Assembly (NCBI GenBank): GCA_039111635.1
Contig: JBCAQO010000004.1
Coordinates: forward strand, 2,728,001 to 2,792,000
Origin: Heterobasidion occidentale
Taxonomy: Eukaryota; Basidiomycota; Agaricomycetes; Russulales; Bondarzewiaceae
Reading direction: 5' to 3'
DNA: 64,000 nt
The translations under genes were made by a program, and so were the position numbers. Under the pieces are notes generated by a model, which saw nothing but the letters and a program-made list of their open reading frames with translations, had not been told where the DNA came from and did no database searches. Below, piece by piece: positions 1 to 12,100 of this stretch; the first letter of the stretch is position 1; each line of letters starts with the position of its first letter.

Positions 1-1689
1 GAATTGAAAATGTATGTGGGAAAACAAGAAACACACCAGTCCGTGAGCAGCATGGCAACGTACATCGCTCCGATGGCGAAGATGATGTGGAACCAGGTGT
101 ACTGGATGCAATGGAATAGTAAGAAATGGCCAACATATAAGGTGGACATACGCAACACACATTATAGCGGGTACCAGACCGTTCATCGTCTCTCATCTCG
201 CCCAACTCAACCTCTTCTTCATCGTCCTCCTCTTCTTGCAAGGCGGATGCTGGGATTGCGCTGTTTATCCACACGAAAACCCGTCAGCAAAAACAGGACG
301 GGTATTTTCGAGGAGAGTCCACATACCCGGCTTCGACAGCTGCAAGCAGCGCCTGATACCTCGGAGACTCTGTCCTACCCGGCTGCGTGCTGACTACACT
401 GACCTCGTGTCCCTCTTCTGGGTCGATAGGCAGCTGCACAGATCCGTATTTCTTCTTACCGACCAACGCTCTGCTCTGCGTGGCTGCACGCGTCGTCGAA
501 TACGCGATGGCCAAAAAGGTGAACGCGGCGCCCACAACGACGGCGGTGGTGCGCGTGCCGGTGGCCGCGCCAGACCGAAGGGGATTACAGGTTTCGTGCG
601 CGTGGTTGCCCACGGCGGACATGACGAGGTATGTGCAGTACGCGGCGACCATGCTGCTCTGTGCGAGGCCCGAGCGGGGGTTATACTCCTGCACCGTCGG
701 GTGTATACAGAGGATTGTGATGAGAATACACAGCGCGAGGTTGAACGAAATGAAGAATCTGTTGAGAGTGCACCCCGACGCAGTGAAAAACGCGTAGAGC
801 ACACCGGTGAGCGCGATCGTCGCGAGGTACATCCCGCCTGTGGACCCGATGAGGATCCATTGCCAGAGATTCGAAGACGGAGACGCTTCCCAGTTCTCGA
901 GGCAGGTTTCGGACCACGAATGCGCGAAGTCGACGAGGAGGACAAGACCGAGGAGGATGAAGATGGTGGCACCGATGAGGGAGACGTAGTTGCCCCAAAA
1001 GATGAAGAAGCCGTTCGGGATGAGGAATGATATAGCTACGAGGACAAACCAAAGGAGGACTTTCGGCCCCCACCACCTGAGGTTATTCAGCATGAGCATG
1101 ATCGAATGAAGGTAGATTAGAGAGATGGCTGCTCACCCGTTCTGAATTGCTGCCCGCTTGTCTCTTGTGTCCTTCACACCGATCAACCCTATGCTCAAGA
1201 TCGCATGGAACAAGGAGAGCGCAAAGCAGATACGATGAACCTTAAGTGAATTGGTCAGTCAGACAGTAGGGCTGCGCAGACTGTGAGACGTACGGCGAGA
1301 ACACCATAACATTTGTCGCCCTCACAGTCCATCTTGATGTAGTCATAACTCCACTTCTCGATTTGATGTATCATGAATGACGTTCTCATCGTCCACGCAA
1401 GCATGGAGTTCAGCGCAAAGATCATCTAAACGACCATGATAAGCTCGGGTGCGAAGAAAAGGGAGGACCGAGCTCACTGCAAACCCCACACGGGTCGCAA
1501 TTGAAGAATTGCAGTTGCACGACTTGAAGAACATCGACGCTAGCAATGACTATGGATGGTCTGAGTAGCGTTTGATGACCACGGATACTCACCTGCAGTC
1601 GAAGTGAAGCAGAACGCGAATCCAGCAAGACACGATGAAGCTATAGCTCCCAACGGACCAGCCAAAGGAATCGAAAGTAGAAGGCCCAT
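1..1689 (-). CDS. TMS1: Serinc/TMS1 family multi-pass membrane protein, cut by left window edge
   Basis: Polytopic membrane protein of the serine-incorporator (Serinc/TMS1) family, thought to act in membrane lipid/serine handling in the secretory pathway. The first exon starts at 1689 with MGLLLSIPLAGPLGA and ends ...FTSTA at a GTGAGT donor. The next exon gives SMFFKSCNCNSSIATRVGFA, the Cys-rich early loop of the family. Further exons give LAWTMRTSFMIHQIEKWSYD and a long exon (about 315-1085) with several hydrophobic helices, such as GATIFILLGLVLLVDFAHSW, plus the loop NHAHETCNP. An acidic stretch (about 190-240) precedes the last visible segment TWFHIIFAIGAMYVAMLL, the conserved C-terminal helix, close to base 1. 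The final residues and stop lie outside the window. The family call is firm; exact exon ends are approximate. Confidence 0.93.
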
Positions 1690-2225
1690 GATGGGCTAGT
1701 AAGGCTCAAGGTGCCTGTGTTCTTGGTCGATGGCGTGCAACGCGTTCGAGGTTATGGATGTCGGCGAGCGTGGGTGCTCAAGGAGGGTGGTGGTAGTGGT
1801 AAGAGATGGAAAGTGAGGTTGAACTAGGTTGAACCCGCGTCATGACATCTTCCAGTCATCTTCCGCAGCTGCACCCAGCTGCACCCACTTTGCAGACTCT
1901 TTGCAGTCAATCAGAGCCACTACATCTGTCTTTTCCAGAGGTCTCGTTGTCCCACAGGAACACAGAAACATGTCGAATTATGAACGGCTGTCTGCTCGTC
2001 GTGATCACCCACGGGATGCGATGGACGATCGGCCGACGGTCCGAGGAACAGGTCTGATTGAATCCTCGCCATGTCGAGTGCTTAGCTCCCACCAGGACCG
2101 TTCAGGTTAACCACTATCCAGGTATGTAATCCTCAATTGCAGTAAACTCCTGCCTGAGCTGGCAGTGAGCGCTAGTAAGCCCGCAGCCAACTCGATACAA
2201 GAAATCTACTTCATCTGCTGCAACC
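1690..2225. other. Head-to-head intergenic region
   Basis: Separates the start of the Serinc gene (minus strand) from the aldolase gene (plus strand), so it should hold both promoters. Short open frames here lack recognisable protein features. I see no clear TATA box or repeat beyond a small doubled pentamer-rich stretch (cagctgcacc twice) near 1866-1885. Confidence 0.5.
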
Positions 2226-3280
2226 ATGTCCCCATCTCTTCCTCCTCCTCCAGGGATCTACGTCCCCGCTGTTCTCTTCTTCACAGAAGACGAAGAGCTC
2301 GATATACCCGCGATCAAAGCGCATGTTCTTCGTCTAGCCCAGGTCCGTCCCCTTCTCTGTGCGCGTGCGATGATGGTCACCTAGATCTCATCCGATCCCA
2401 GGGAGGAGTCACCGGGATCCTCGTTCAGGGTTCCAACGGCGAAGCCCAACACCTCTCGCATGATGAGCGAAAGCAAGCCATCAGCCTCACCCGCCAGACC
2501 CTAGACGAAAATGGCTTCCAAAATACCTTGGTCATTGCCGGCACGGGCACGCAGTCGACGAGAGAGACCAAGAAACTCAACGTCGATGCTAAGGAGGCAG
2601 GTGCAAGCCACGCACTCATATTGACGCCCTCCACCTGGAGGCCGGCGATGACGAAGGACCTTATCCTTCGCTTCCATCGTGAGGTACGTTGGGCCTCTTA
2701 TAAGTACCCTACTTTACTAACCTATGGCTACGCTGTATATTAGGTCGCAGACGCTTCCCCGATCCCAACGATGATCTATAACTTCTCCGTCGTCACCGCT
2801 GGGATCGACCTCGACTCGGACACCATCGCCACTCTCGGCGAGCACCCCAACATCGTCGGGACGAAGCTCTCCTGCGGCCACCTCGGCAAGCTCACGCGCC
2901 TCGTCACAACATACCCCACGAGCGAGTTTGCGACCTTCATCGGCCGCTCTGACTCTTTCCTCCCATCGATCGCCATGAAATCTGCAGGCGGGATCATGGC
3001 CCTCGTGAACATCGCACCCAAGGCTCACCGTCGCTTGTGGGACTTGTGGGACGCCAGCAAGGTGGATGAAGCTCGCGACATTCAACGCGTGCTGAGCCAC
3101 TGCGACGGCATCGTGAGCAGGCTTGGAGGTATAGGATTCCTCAAGGCCTTCATATCTCACCACTTTGGATATGGAGGGTTAACAGTGAGGGGGCCATTGG
3201 CAGCATCTTCGGTGGATAGACTGACGGGACGCGATGGCGATTATATGGAGGAGTTGATACAGTTGGAAAAGGGCCTGTAA
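2226..3280 (+). CDS. DapA/DHDPS-family class I aldolase (2-keto-3-deoxy acid aldolase type)
   Basis: Cytosolic Schiff-base aldolase of the dihydrodipicolinate synthase superfamily. Three exons (2226-2342, 2402-2683, 2744-3280; GT-AG introns of 59 and 60 nt) give about 311 residues, the usual length. The start MSPSLPPPPGIYVPAVLFF runs into the first barrel strand. GVTGILVQGSNGEAQHLSHD is the phosphate/keto-acid loop, PTMIYNFSVV carries the conserved catalytic Tyr, and NIVGTKLSCGH carries the Schiff-base Lys. In fungi such proteins are usually L-threo-3-deoxy-hexulosonate or 4-hydroxy-2-oxoglutarate aldolases (galacturonate/pectin or proline catabolism) rather than lysine-synthesis enzymes, because fungi make lysine by the aminoadipate route. 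The exact substrate cannot be set from sequence. No sugar-acid catabolic neighbour is present. Confidence 0.92.
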
Positions 3281-3376
3281 AATATATTTTGTCGCGGCTG
3301 CTGTCATACACAATCAGAATACGTGGCAACGTTCAGAGTAATCCTCATTTTGAGCAAAATCAGTCTACTCCCAATA

Positions 3377-3456
3377 AGGCGCTACCAGGGCTCGAACCTG
3401 GGTTCCAGGAATTTGGATATCAGAATCCTGAGTGATAACCACTACACTATAGCGCC
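3377..3456 (-). tRNA. tRNA-Gln (anticodon CTG) with an 8-nt intron
   Basis: Read on the minus strand, a full cloverleaf folds. The acceptor arms GGCGCTA/TAGCGCC pair over 7 bp; the D arm is GTGTAGTGGTTATCAC; the anticodon stem is CAGGA/TCCTG; the T arm is CCAGG-TTCGAGC-CCTGG. The D arm and overall pattern match eukaryotic tRNA-Gln. The anticodon loop is 15 nt instead of 7. With CTG at positions 34-36 and A at 37, an 8-nt intron (about TATCCAAA) sits after position 37, the canonical intron site. Base 3377 is taken as the discriminator. It lies between the aldolase and glucanase genes; a T-rich tract downstream near 3350 could end Pol III transcription. Confidence 0.93.
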
Positions 3457-3615
3457 ATTCTTGCTCTTATCGTGTGGTCATATTCATCGTTAAGACAGCT
3501 CATTTGAGGTGAAGAAACAGCAAGCTTCATATTGCATTTTACAAGACAAAGGCTACCGAAAGCCATAACGTGTATTAAATGGCTCCTGATAAGGCAGCGA
3601 TACCTAGTGCGCATA

Positions 3616-6600
3616 TCATGCAGCAGTCAGGATAAACCCAGCACTCGCGGCTTCCGTGACTGCGTTATTGATCAAACCACCATCCGACCCCACTGTCACG
3701 TACAGCCGATTAGAAGCAGCACGAATCGAATATACGTTGGTGGCCGCCCCAACTTTGCGGCGGATGATAAAGACCTCCCAGCTGGAGGCCGTTCCGCGAA
3801 TGGACGCCAGCGTGTAATTCCCTGACTGGTCCGCGGTCACAAACTGACTCGTCGACTTCAACTGCAAGGTCCCTCCGTTCGGCGCGAAGCCAGAATTGAA
3901 CACCGCAGCAGACGATCGGGAAGTCGAGGATGCGACGAGGTTGGTGTTGCTCGCGGAAGAGACGACGTATTTCCCGGAAGCAGCAACTTGAATAGTGAAA
4001 TTGCCCAACGGATTCGCGTAGGCTGAGGAGCAGATCGCTCCTCCGGATGGGTTTGGACGGGTCGACAGGAAATAGAGCTGGTTCGTGAACGTGTTTCCGG
4101 TGCCCCAACTCGTGAGAGATGAAGATAGCTGGGCGGCGGTCTTTAGGTCACACTGGGAGTATGCGAGGTAGATCACGCTTTTCCAGTCGTCGCTGATTGT
4201 CGGATCAGCGATTTCGTCGGATGCGTATTGATACACATTCTCCACCCAGGTCGGGTCGTACATATTTTCGTTGACCGGAGTAACTGGAAGCATTTGGATG
4301 GCTGCGATCTCGACCTTCTGAGAACCCCAGAACCTGGCGCAGAACTCGTCAGGCGTAGTTCATCGCCGGGGAACACAGACTGGAAACAGTCGCAACTCAC
4401 AACCAAGCACCTGATTGCCAATCCTGGACATTGCCAATGGTCACTAGACTGCGAACATCTGGGTCCGGGTAAGGCTGATCGCGGCCTGTCGAATTGGCCT
4501 CAGGGTACATGTGCCAGTACGTCTGAAGTCCATTAATATCAGTTGATTGACCATAAACATTCGACGAAGACTAACTTGAGCCGCGTGCTGCTCGGATGCG
4601 AGGAGCAAGCGAGCGTAGTTTTTGATATCGGTATCCCCGATGACCATAGCCCAAAGCATTGCACCATAGTATGCATTAACGGCTTCTCCCACTGATTCCT
4701 GGTCGCGCGATCCGGCACCATTCGCGATTCCAGAGGCTGTGAGCGCCATGAGATAGAAGCCGCGACATATATGTATAGGCAGCTTACCCCAAGAATGGCC
4801 AGCAAACCAATCTCGGTGACGAGTGACGGGGAAATAAGGATCGGCGTTCGTGGGGTTGACGATATCTCGAAGGAACCAATTGACGTAGGTCTGATGTTGG
4901 CTCAGCCAACTGTTATCGTATCTGTATGAATCTCGTTAGCCATCGGTATGACGTAGCCGCAAAATCAAAAGGAGCATACTTCGCAATCACCGCAGCGCCT
5001 GTCAGGAAGTATCCATAATGGAAATGGTGGTCGTTGTAGTACCCATTGCCGAAATCAACGTTCACGTTGTTATAACCAGCAGCATCAATGATACCACCCC
5101 ATGCAGTCTCGTAGGCAGGTAAGGTAATTGAAGACGATAAAAACTGTTCATCATGTCAGTTGAGACGGAAGACGTGGGACAATTTCATGCTCCAGCACTC
5201 ACCCAATATTCATAACTTGTCTCCAAATAAGCAAGGACTGTGGGTATGAGATCACTGCGACCGACCGCATCTGCGATCAGCCTTGTAACAGCAAGAGACA
5301 CTATGAGCGATCCTCGGTCGGAGCAACATTGCTTTCACTGCACTCACGCAAGCCGAGCCTTTGCGGCAATAGAACCACCCCAGTAATAGAAGTCGCCTGG
5401 CACGGGGGCATCGCCTAAATTTGCTATTTCATATTCCAAGCCTTGAATAATTGCCGCGGTACAAGAGCTATCCGGAGCTCTAGGTGCATTGAAGTCCATC
5501 GTCGGCAAGTCATATTCTAGATTCCAAATATTACCGAGAGCAGGATACATGTACCCTTTTGTCGTGAGATAATTCAGGGAGTCCGTCGACGGGAAGTTGG
5601 GTGACTGCATCTTGATCCTGAAGAGATGCTTCATCCATCAAAAAAGACGTATCCGTGACACCGAACAGACTCACCGATGATGAGGCCAGGTGAGCATCAA
5701 AAGGTCATCTGCGTTCCCAACTACAGTCCAGGTGAAACGCAGGACAGCGGTCGGGTCGCTAGAAGAAAACGAATAGTCTGTCTCGACAGTTGTCGCATAA
5801 TTTGCAACGTATTGATCTAGCAATGCCTCGTGCGACGCTTGATCTAGCTTTGCCACACGTAGAATGCCTGTAAACGGTCTAGACGCCACAATTGTTCCTA
5901 CACCATTGGAATTGGTGGCGTTGAAGGTGATGGGTCCAGAGAGCGAATAGATCAAATATGTCCCGATGTTATTGGACACTAGAAATTTGGTCCCAGAGAC
6001 CGTAGCTGTGATACGTTAGTCGGCATGTGCAGTCGTGATCTTGCAGACGACGTACCACGGCCATTGCTGGAAACCGACGTGTTACCGAGAGATGTGACAA
6101 ACCCTGCCCCACTTAGAAAGCGGGGAGTTGCACTATTTAAATCGAATGTCAAATATGGCGAGCCCGGAACCATGTAGGCTGTCAATGTGCTTGATCCTGT
6201 GAAGTACTGCAGCGTAACCGATTGGGAATCCTAGTGACAAACAAGAGTACATCAAGACAAGATCACGCAGAGGTCAAGGAGCAAGTTCTTCACCCACGAC
6301 AACGCTTTGTGGTCTTGCATATTACCCGAGTGCTCGACGAAGCCCACAGACCAGTCTGTTTGAGTAGGCTGCTTGATCGATGTCCCATCGAACTGACGGG
6401 ATGTCGATATCCCAAACTGGATGCTATCGGCGGAAAGGCTAGATTCGAACGGGAAGGGTCCTGCACACATACTACGCGATAGAATGGATGGGACGTGAAT
6501 GGACGAATCGAATAGACCACATGAAAACTTACGCATCGCCTGCACCGGCACCATAGCCGGCCCACCAGCTGTTAGTAGGGAAGGGTGGCGAATGCCCTTG

Positions 6601-6750
6601 GAAAAATGAGGTCGGAGGTTGGTCGTTAGCTACCGATCCACCTGCAGGGGCCGGCGCGTCCATGGCGATGGGACCGAAGACGTTCGCATCCACACCGCCA
6701 ACGAAAGCAACGACAAGAGAAGGAAAAGCGAAAACCCTAGAAGAACGCAT
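3616..6750 (-). CDS. GH81 endo-1,3-beta-glucanase with C-terminal beta-trefoil-like domain
   Basis: Secreted glycoside hydrolase family 81 enzyme that cuts beta-1,3-glucan. It starts at 6750 with signal peptide MRSSRVFAFPSLVVAFVGGV and the family motif FPTNSWWAGYGAGAG. Later exons give TYLIYSLSGPITF and LLMLTWPHHR, then GDFYYWGGSIAAKARLA, then NVDFGNGYYNDHHFHYGYFL (the Asp of NDHHFHYGY is the expected general acid), RHRDWFAGHSWG, and NGAGSRDQESVGEAVNAYYG with the catalytic-region Glu residues. The gene has many short introns. After the catalytic domain, about 140 residues (roughly 3616-4040) with repeated IQVAASGKYVVSS- and LQLKSTSQFVTAD-like strands look like a fascin-type beta-trefoil, probably carbohydrate-binding. 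The stop is TGA at 3618-3616. It probably serves wall remodelling or mycoparasitism together with the chitinase at 18 kb. Confidence 0.94.
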
Positions 6751-6803
6751 GACTCAAGCTATTCTCGAGCAGTGCACCATATAATGAAGGCGAGCTGGGG
6801 CTC

Positions 6804-6811
6804 TTTATATA
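6804..6811 (-). promoter_or_regulatory. TATA box of the GH81 gene
   Basis: TATATAAA on the minus strand, about 54 nt upstream of the GH81 start codon, a usual distance for a fungal gene with a short leader. Confidence 0.55.
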
Positions 6812-8111
6812 TCTCGACTTACATATCTTCGTTCGCGATTCGAGGTAAACGGGGCTCTATAGAGCTTGAACTTCTATCTCCACAAGACAGAAAGCGATCG
6901 CGATCATGTTTGCCTAGATGAGGAAGAGGTTCTAGGAGCAAAAGTGCCTGAAGTCAACTTTCCACAGGTTTCCAGAATACACAACCAAGCGATCCGAGGT
7001 ACTTACGATAGGCTCTTTCACCAAGGATGTCATTTCAAAACCACTGGCAACCTTCCGATTCAGATCCCCGCGGCTGATCATCCACGATGAAGAGCTGTTT
7101 GGCCCCCCAAAAAATGAATGCACCATGGGTGGATAGGTACCTGCCGAATATAAGGCGAAAGAGAAGAGGGTGTAAGTTTAGTCTTAGGTAGAATGAGGTT
7201 CTGTACACACCATGCAAAGCTTCTGGAAGGGGATGCAAAAACTGCTTCGACTCGGGAACATCTATCGGCGTCTCAGGTACGAATATGACCGCGGGACCAC
7301 AATATCTACTGCAACGATTGGACGGTGGTCACCGTTTTCGGGTGGAGATGGTCAGTAGGATCCTCGAGTGATGAACGTCAGGACAGACTGCACGGCAACC
7401 CAACTGTGCGATCTACAGAGAGGCTGCTCAAGAAGCTTCATTCGGACGTGTCACCTGAGGAGTAAGGGCATCGCACGAGTCATGGTACGACGCCTCTTCG
7501 GTTTCGAGACTGACAACACTGTGTTTACTTTGGAAGTGTTAAACAAGTAAGGAGAGTTGTTGCAGGATTCATGAGGGGTGAACGTTCGTGAACATAACGT
7601 CCTGGTCGAGCCGTTCATCGCCGCGGCATCCAATAAGAATAGCTCTCAACTTATAGGGACATCAAGGGACATCAACGCGTAGACAGGGCGGAAACACACC
7701 CAAAGAGAGATAAAATGAATCTCAGGGGAATTTCGCTGCGAATAGAGCGAAGCGAGCACTGGCTTATGACCGATGGCTATCTCCGCATCCAGCCCCCAGA
7801 CATCCATAGAGCAGGGGGGCAGAAGTCGCCACAACGTTGAGACGATACCCCAATAGAGTTGAACAGAAGGCCAAACCCGTATCATCAGGACGAAGGAAAG
7901 AAAGCCAGACCGACAGAAGGGAAGCCTCGCAGCCAAAAACAGCAGGGCCAGCCAATCGACGACCTGCCACATTCCAAGCTATCAGAACAAACTACTCATA
8001 AGGAGAAGTAATATGCGCGCTCACATTCGGCGACGATCATCACATGCCCCTCATATGCATGATCAAGTACATCACTGTATCCAGAACTTGCCGAAGTAGG
8101 AGATGTGAGCT
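6812..8111. other. Intergenic region between GH81 and MED22
   Basis: About 1.3 kb upstream of the glucanase gene. Several open frames exist, including a hydrophobic one on the minus strand at 7646-7972, but none shows a domain, a signal-peptide pattern or consistent coding signal. No repeat or RNA gene is visible. It is probably promoter/upstream sequence of GH81 plus the 3' flank of MED22. Confidence 0.5.
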
Positions 8112-8721
8112 TCAGAGTGTGTCGTCACGGCTTCTTGCACTGCGTGTAGCGGCGGGCGGTCGGAGCAGCTCACTTAGGAGCCCTGCTACTTGCTTCTTCG
8201 CTTCTTCTTTCTCTCGCTGTGTGACTTTGAACTCGGCCTCCCTGCGGTTGACAATTTGGGCTTCATCAGAGAGCAATAGGAGCAGCTTCATGGAGTGTAT
8301 GATGGAGAGGAGTGAATTCGCCGCTCGGATCTATGCACATTACCTAGTCATTCCATGTCTAGAAATTGAGGCGACTGGATATATGCGTACCATCGATTCT
8401 GCGCGGAATTGAGCCTGGAACGCTTCTTGTGCTATCCTGAACTTATCCTTGTCTCCGATCTACACGTGAAATGCCCTTCAGTGTTTGCCACTCATCTTCA
8501 CGTGTGTCACTCACTGAGGCCAAGTTTACCAGGTCCACCATACCATCGGCGAGCGTTTCTATCTCCACGTCGACTTTTTTGTTCCATTCCTCCTCGATGT
8601 TGTCCAGGTATTCATTGGAGGTCTGGTCAACAAATGGCTGCGACGGGGCAAGACGAGAGCGGAGGTTGGCTGTGGGGAGCGCGGAGGGACGCGGAACATC
8701 CGTCTGGGGAATGTCTGCCAT
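8112..8721 (-). CDS. MED22: Mediator complex subunit 22 (Surf5/Srb6 family)
   Basis: Head-module subunit of Mediator, linking activators to RNA polymerase II in the nucleus. Three exons on the minus strand. Exon 1 (8515-8721) starts MADIPQTDVPRPSALPTANL and contains WNKKVDVEIETLADGMVDL. Exon 2 gives IGDKDKFRIAQEAFQAQFRA, the family core. Exon 3 gives IRAANSLLSIIHSMKLLLLL then SDEAQIVNRREAEFKV and a coiled-coil tail, ending in TGA at 8114-8112. The predicted protein is about 164 residues, within family range. Introns start GTGAGT and GTACGC. It lies head to head with MGM1, about 400 bp apart. Confidence 0.95.
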
Positions 8722-9123
8722 TGTTAGAGCTCAATAGGTGACTTCTTGTCGGCCAGCAATGCGTGTTTGATCAGAGATTCTATGGTATAATTGTGTGCAT
8801 CAATAGCTCTGACCAGTTTGAATCTCGACAGCGTTGGGGATAGCAAGGGACTGCCTAATGCAGCGTGACTCGAACAACAGTATTGTCACGTCTGGTCACG
8901 TTATGTCACGTTGCCGAGACTGCCGAAGGAAACGGAAGTGACGACTGCTCATCGGAGCACTTTCCAAGTTCAATCCTCCAAGTCGCCGTCATAACTCCTC
9001 ACCATCCGTCTTGCGGATTCGACGGCTTTCAAAATCTCATGAATTTCTAGGTCATCCGCACTTTGGAAATACCCCTTCGCGCCACGGACAGCTCCCACAG
9101 TCGGCAGCGCACACATCAGCACC
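8722..9123. promoter_or_regulatory. Shared upstream region of MED22 and MGM1
   Basis: Four hundred bases between two divergent start codons, expected to drive both genes. It holds three GTCACG copies at 8885, 8895 and 8905, reported separately. No TATA box in a convincing place for either gene. Confidence 0.55.
8885..8911 (+). promoter_or_regulatory. Triple GTCACGT-like motif with 10-bp spacing
   Basis: GTCACG occurs at 8885-8890, 8895-8900 and 8905-8910, each followed by T. The 10-bp spacing places all three on one face of the helix. The core CACGT is half of an E-box (CACGTG) as used by fungal bHLH or bZIP factors. The site is about 215-240 bp upstream of MGM1 and 165-190 bp upstream of MED22. 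A binding role is inferred from repetition and spacing only. Confidence 0.45.
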
Positions 9124-12100
9124 ATGTCTTCGGCCTTCTTCCGCTCGCTGTCCTCGCAGAAGACTGTGACTTACGGCTTGAATGCGTCTCGTAGACAGAC
9201 GGAAGCGCTGAGATATACGCATAGACACTTCACAACCATCCTTTCGCCTCACCCCGCCCGTCTGCGACCGCGTTATGCCTCATCTGCTGCTGCGTTCCGG
9301 CATGCCAATGCTCGCGCGCTCTCATACACTGCCATTCCCAGATTCCTTCTCCGGGCATTCAGGGTGCCTATTGCAGGTGCCACAGTAGGTGCCGGGGGCT
9401 TTACATACGCCAATTACAAGTATGAAGGTGAGCAAATCTCATGCGTGTTCCCATACCTTACCTATAGCCATCACTTGCCAGAGTTCAGGAAGAAGTCGGA
9501 AGGATGGATCAACTCCGTCAAGGATACCGCCACCGACGCTTTCGACACGGCATCAGACGGACTCAAGGCGGTGTCGGATCGCGTGTCCGAAGTCAAACTG
9601 CCAAAGTTCGAGACACCTCAATTTATCAGAGATTTATTCGCGTCGAAAGGAGAGCATGACCACCAAGAGGGGTCACATCATAAAGAAGGAGAGTCTTCAC
9701 AGGGCGGGCGACCAGACGGCGAAGATGCTGCAATCGCAGCGCTCGTGGCTGCGACGATGTCCTCGCCGTCATTCTACGGTCACGATCGAGGACACGGACG
9801 ACTTTGTTTCTGACTCGCGACAGAACGGGCTGATGCATTTGACCAAAAAGTTGATTGAAATCCGGAGCATGCTTCTGAGCATTGACCAGAGCGATGCGCT
9901 CAAGCTGCCGAGCATCGTGGTTATTGGCAGCCAAAGTTCAGGCAAGAGCTCGGTATTGGAGGCTATAGTTGGGCACGAGTTCCTCCCGAAGTGAGTCTCC
10001 CAGAATCTTTCGATTGTATCTATTCTTATGTATCTCAGGGGGAATAATATGGTCACCCGCCGTCCTATCGAGTTGACGCTCATCCACACCCCTGCAACAA
10101 ACGGCTCCCAGGCAGTGGAATACGGCGAGTTCCCTGCGCTCGGACTCGGCAAGGTTACAGACTTCGCACAGATTCAAAAGACCCTGACCGACCTCAACCT
10201 CGCCGTCCCCTCTTCCGAGGCGGTCTCGAACGAGCCGATAGACCTCCGCATCTACAGCCCGTACGTCCCAGACTTGACCCTTATCGACCTCCCCGGATAC
10301 GTGCAGATCGCGTCCCTGGACCAGCCCGAGTCTCTGAAAGAGAAGATCGCATCGCTCTGTGAGAGATACATCCGCGAGCCGAACATCATCCTCGCGGTCT
10401 GTGCCGCCGATGTCGATCTCGCCAACTCGCCCGCTCTCCGCGCGAGCCGCAAAGTTGACCCACTGGGCCTGCGCACCATTGGCGTCGTGACAAAAATGGA
10501 CCTCGTCCCTGCGGATCAGGGTGCAGTCATCCTGTCCGGCAACAGGTACCCTCTGCATCTGGGCTATGTTGGTGTGGTGTGCAAGCCGTCAGGCAAGAAG
10601 GGTCGCCGTGAGACGACGAACGCCGTTACCCGCCGCGGCGACGACTTTTTCCGCGCCCACAAGGAGCAGTTCTATGGTTCCTCATCTCTCATGGTGGGCA
10701 CCGACACTCTCCGAAAACGCCTCATGGACGTTCTCGAGTCCTCGATGGCCTCCTCTTTGCACGGCATCACGAATGCGGTGCAGCTGGAGCTCGAGGAGGC
10801 GCAGTATCAGTTCAAGGTCCAGTACAACGACCGCCGTATCTCACCGGAGTCGTACGTCGCGGAGACGGTCGACGCGCTCAAGGCGCGATTCAAGGAGTTT
10901 ACGCTGCAGTTCCGCAAGCCCGCCGTGCGCGCGAAGCTGAAGGGCATGTTGGACGACCGCGTGATGGACGTGCTGGAGCAGCTGTACTGGAACGACAAGC
11001 GCGTCGGTGAGTTCACGGTCCTTGGCGCAGACACGAAGGTCAAGCCCGAGAACGTGGAGCCGTACTGGAGATACAAGCTCGAGGCGGCCTCGTCGCTGCT
11101 GACCAAGTCGGGTGTCGGGCGCGACGCGACGCTACTGGTGGCGGACGGTCTGCGGGCGCTGATCGACACCATCGCGGCGGGCGAGCCGTTCACGTACCAC
11201 CCGCAGGCGGCGGAGCGACTGGTGCAGTTCGCGCACATGATTCTGCGGGACCGGATACCGCTCACGGCGGACCAGGTGGAGAACTGCATCAAGCCGTACA
11301 AGTACGAGGTGGAGGTGGATCAGCGCGAGTGGGAGAACGGGCGGAAGGAGGCGGTGGACCTGTTCGAACGGGAGGTGGGGATGTGCGAGGGGAAGCTCAA
11401 GGAGCTAAGAAAGAAGGTCGGCGGGAGCAGGCGCCTGAACAACCTGATGACGTATGTGCGGGACCTGCAAGAGAAGGAGATGGAGAGGAAAAAGAAGCGC
11501 CTCGTAATGGCTGCGGCAGGCGACGAGCAGGAAATCTCGCCCGTCGAGGAAGAATCCTACAAATACCCTCCAGGCCAGATCCTCGACGGTACGTCATGCA
11601 TTCCGTCCGCGAGCGTGTCCTAGGTTTGATTCACGTTTGACAGCTCGGCACGCGACCCTGTACACCGATCGCCTGAGCATCCTCAAACTCCGCCTCGCCG
11701 CCCTCAAATCCAAACGGTGTCGTGCAGGCCCAGAGACTGACCTCCTCTGCCCAGAAGCCTTCTTGAACGTCGTCGCCGACAAGCTGGCGTACACGTCGTC
11801 GATGTTCATTAACATCGAACTGCTCGACCAGTTCTTCTACAGTTCCCTCGGGAGATCGACTCGAGACTGCTGTACAATCTCGACCGGAAAGAGATCGTAG
11901 AATTCGCGCGAGAAAACCCTGCGGTGCGGAAACATCTGGACTTGCAGGAGCGAAAGGACAAGCTCGAGGAGGTGCGTCGCTCTTCCCGGCGAGCTGGACG
12001 CCTTTCGTTGTTACTGACATCACCGCATGAATAGGTCATGAAACAGCTGAACAGCTTGTCAACACTTCGCACTGACGCACAGCCCACACCTCGTCGTCCA

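Noticed and set aside
236..1030. Long plus-strand open frame of 264 residues
   Set aside because: It lies antisense to the Serinc exon, whose protein is clearly recognisable; the plus frame is Arg/Glu-rich shadow sequence.
7646..7972. Hydrophobic minus-strand frame of 108 residues
   Set aside because: No family resemblance, no splice partner, overlapping frames on the same strand; probably chance.
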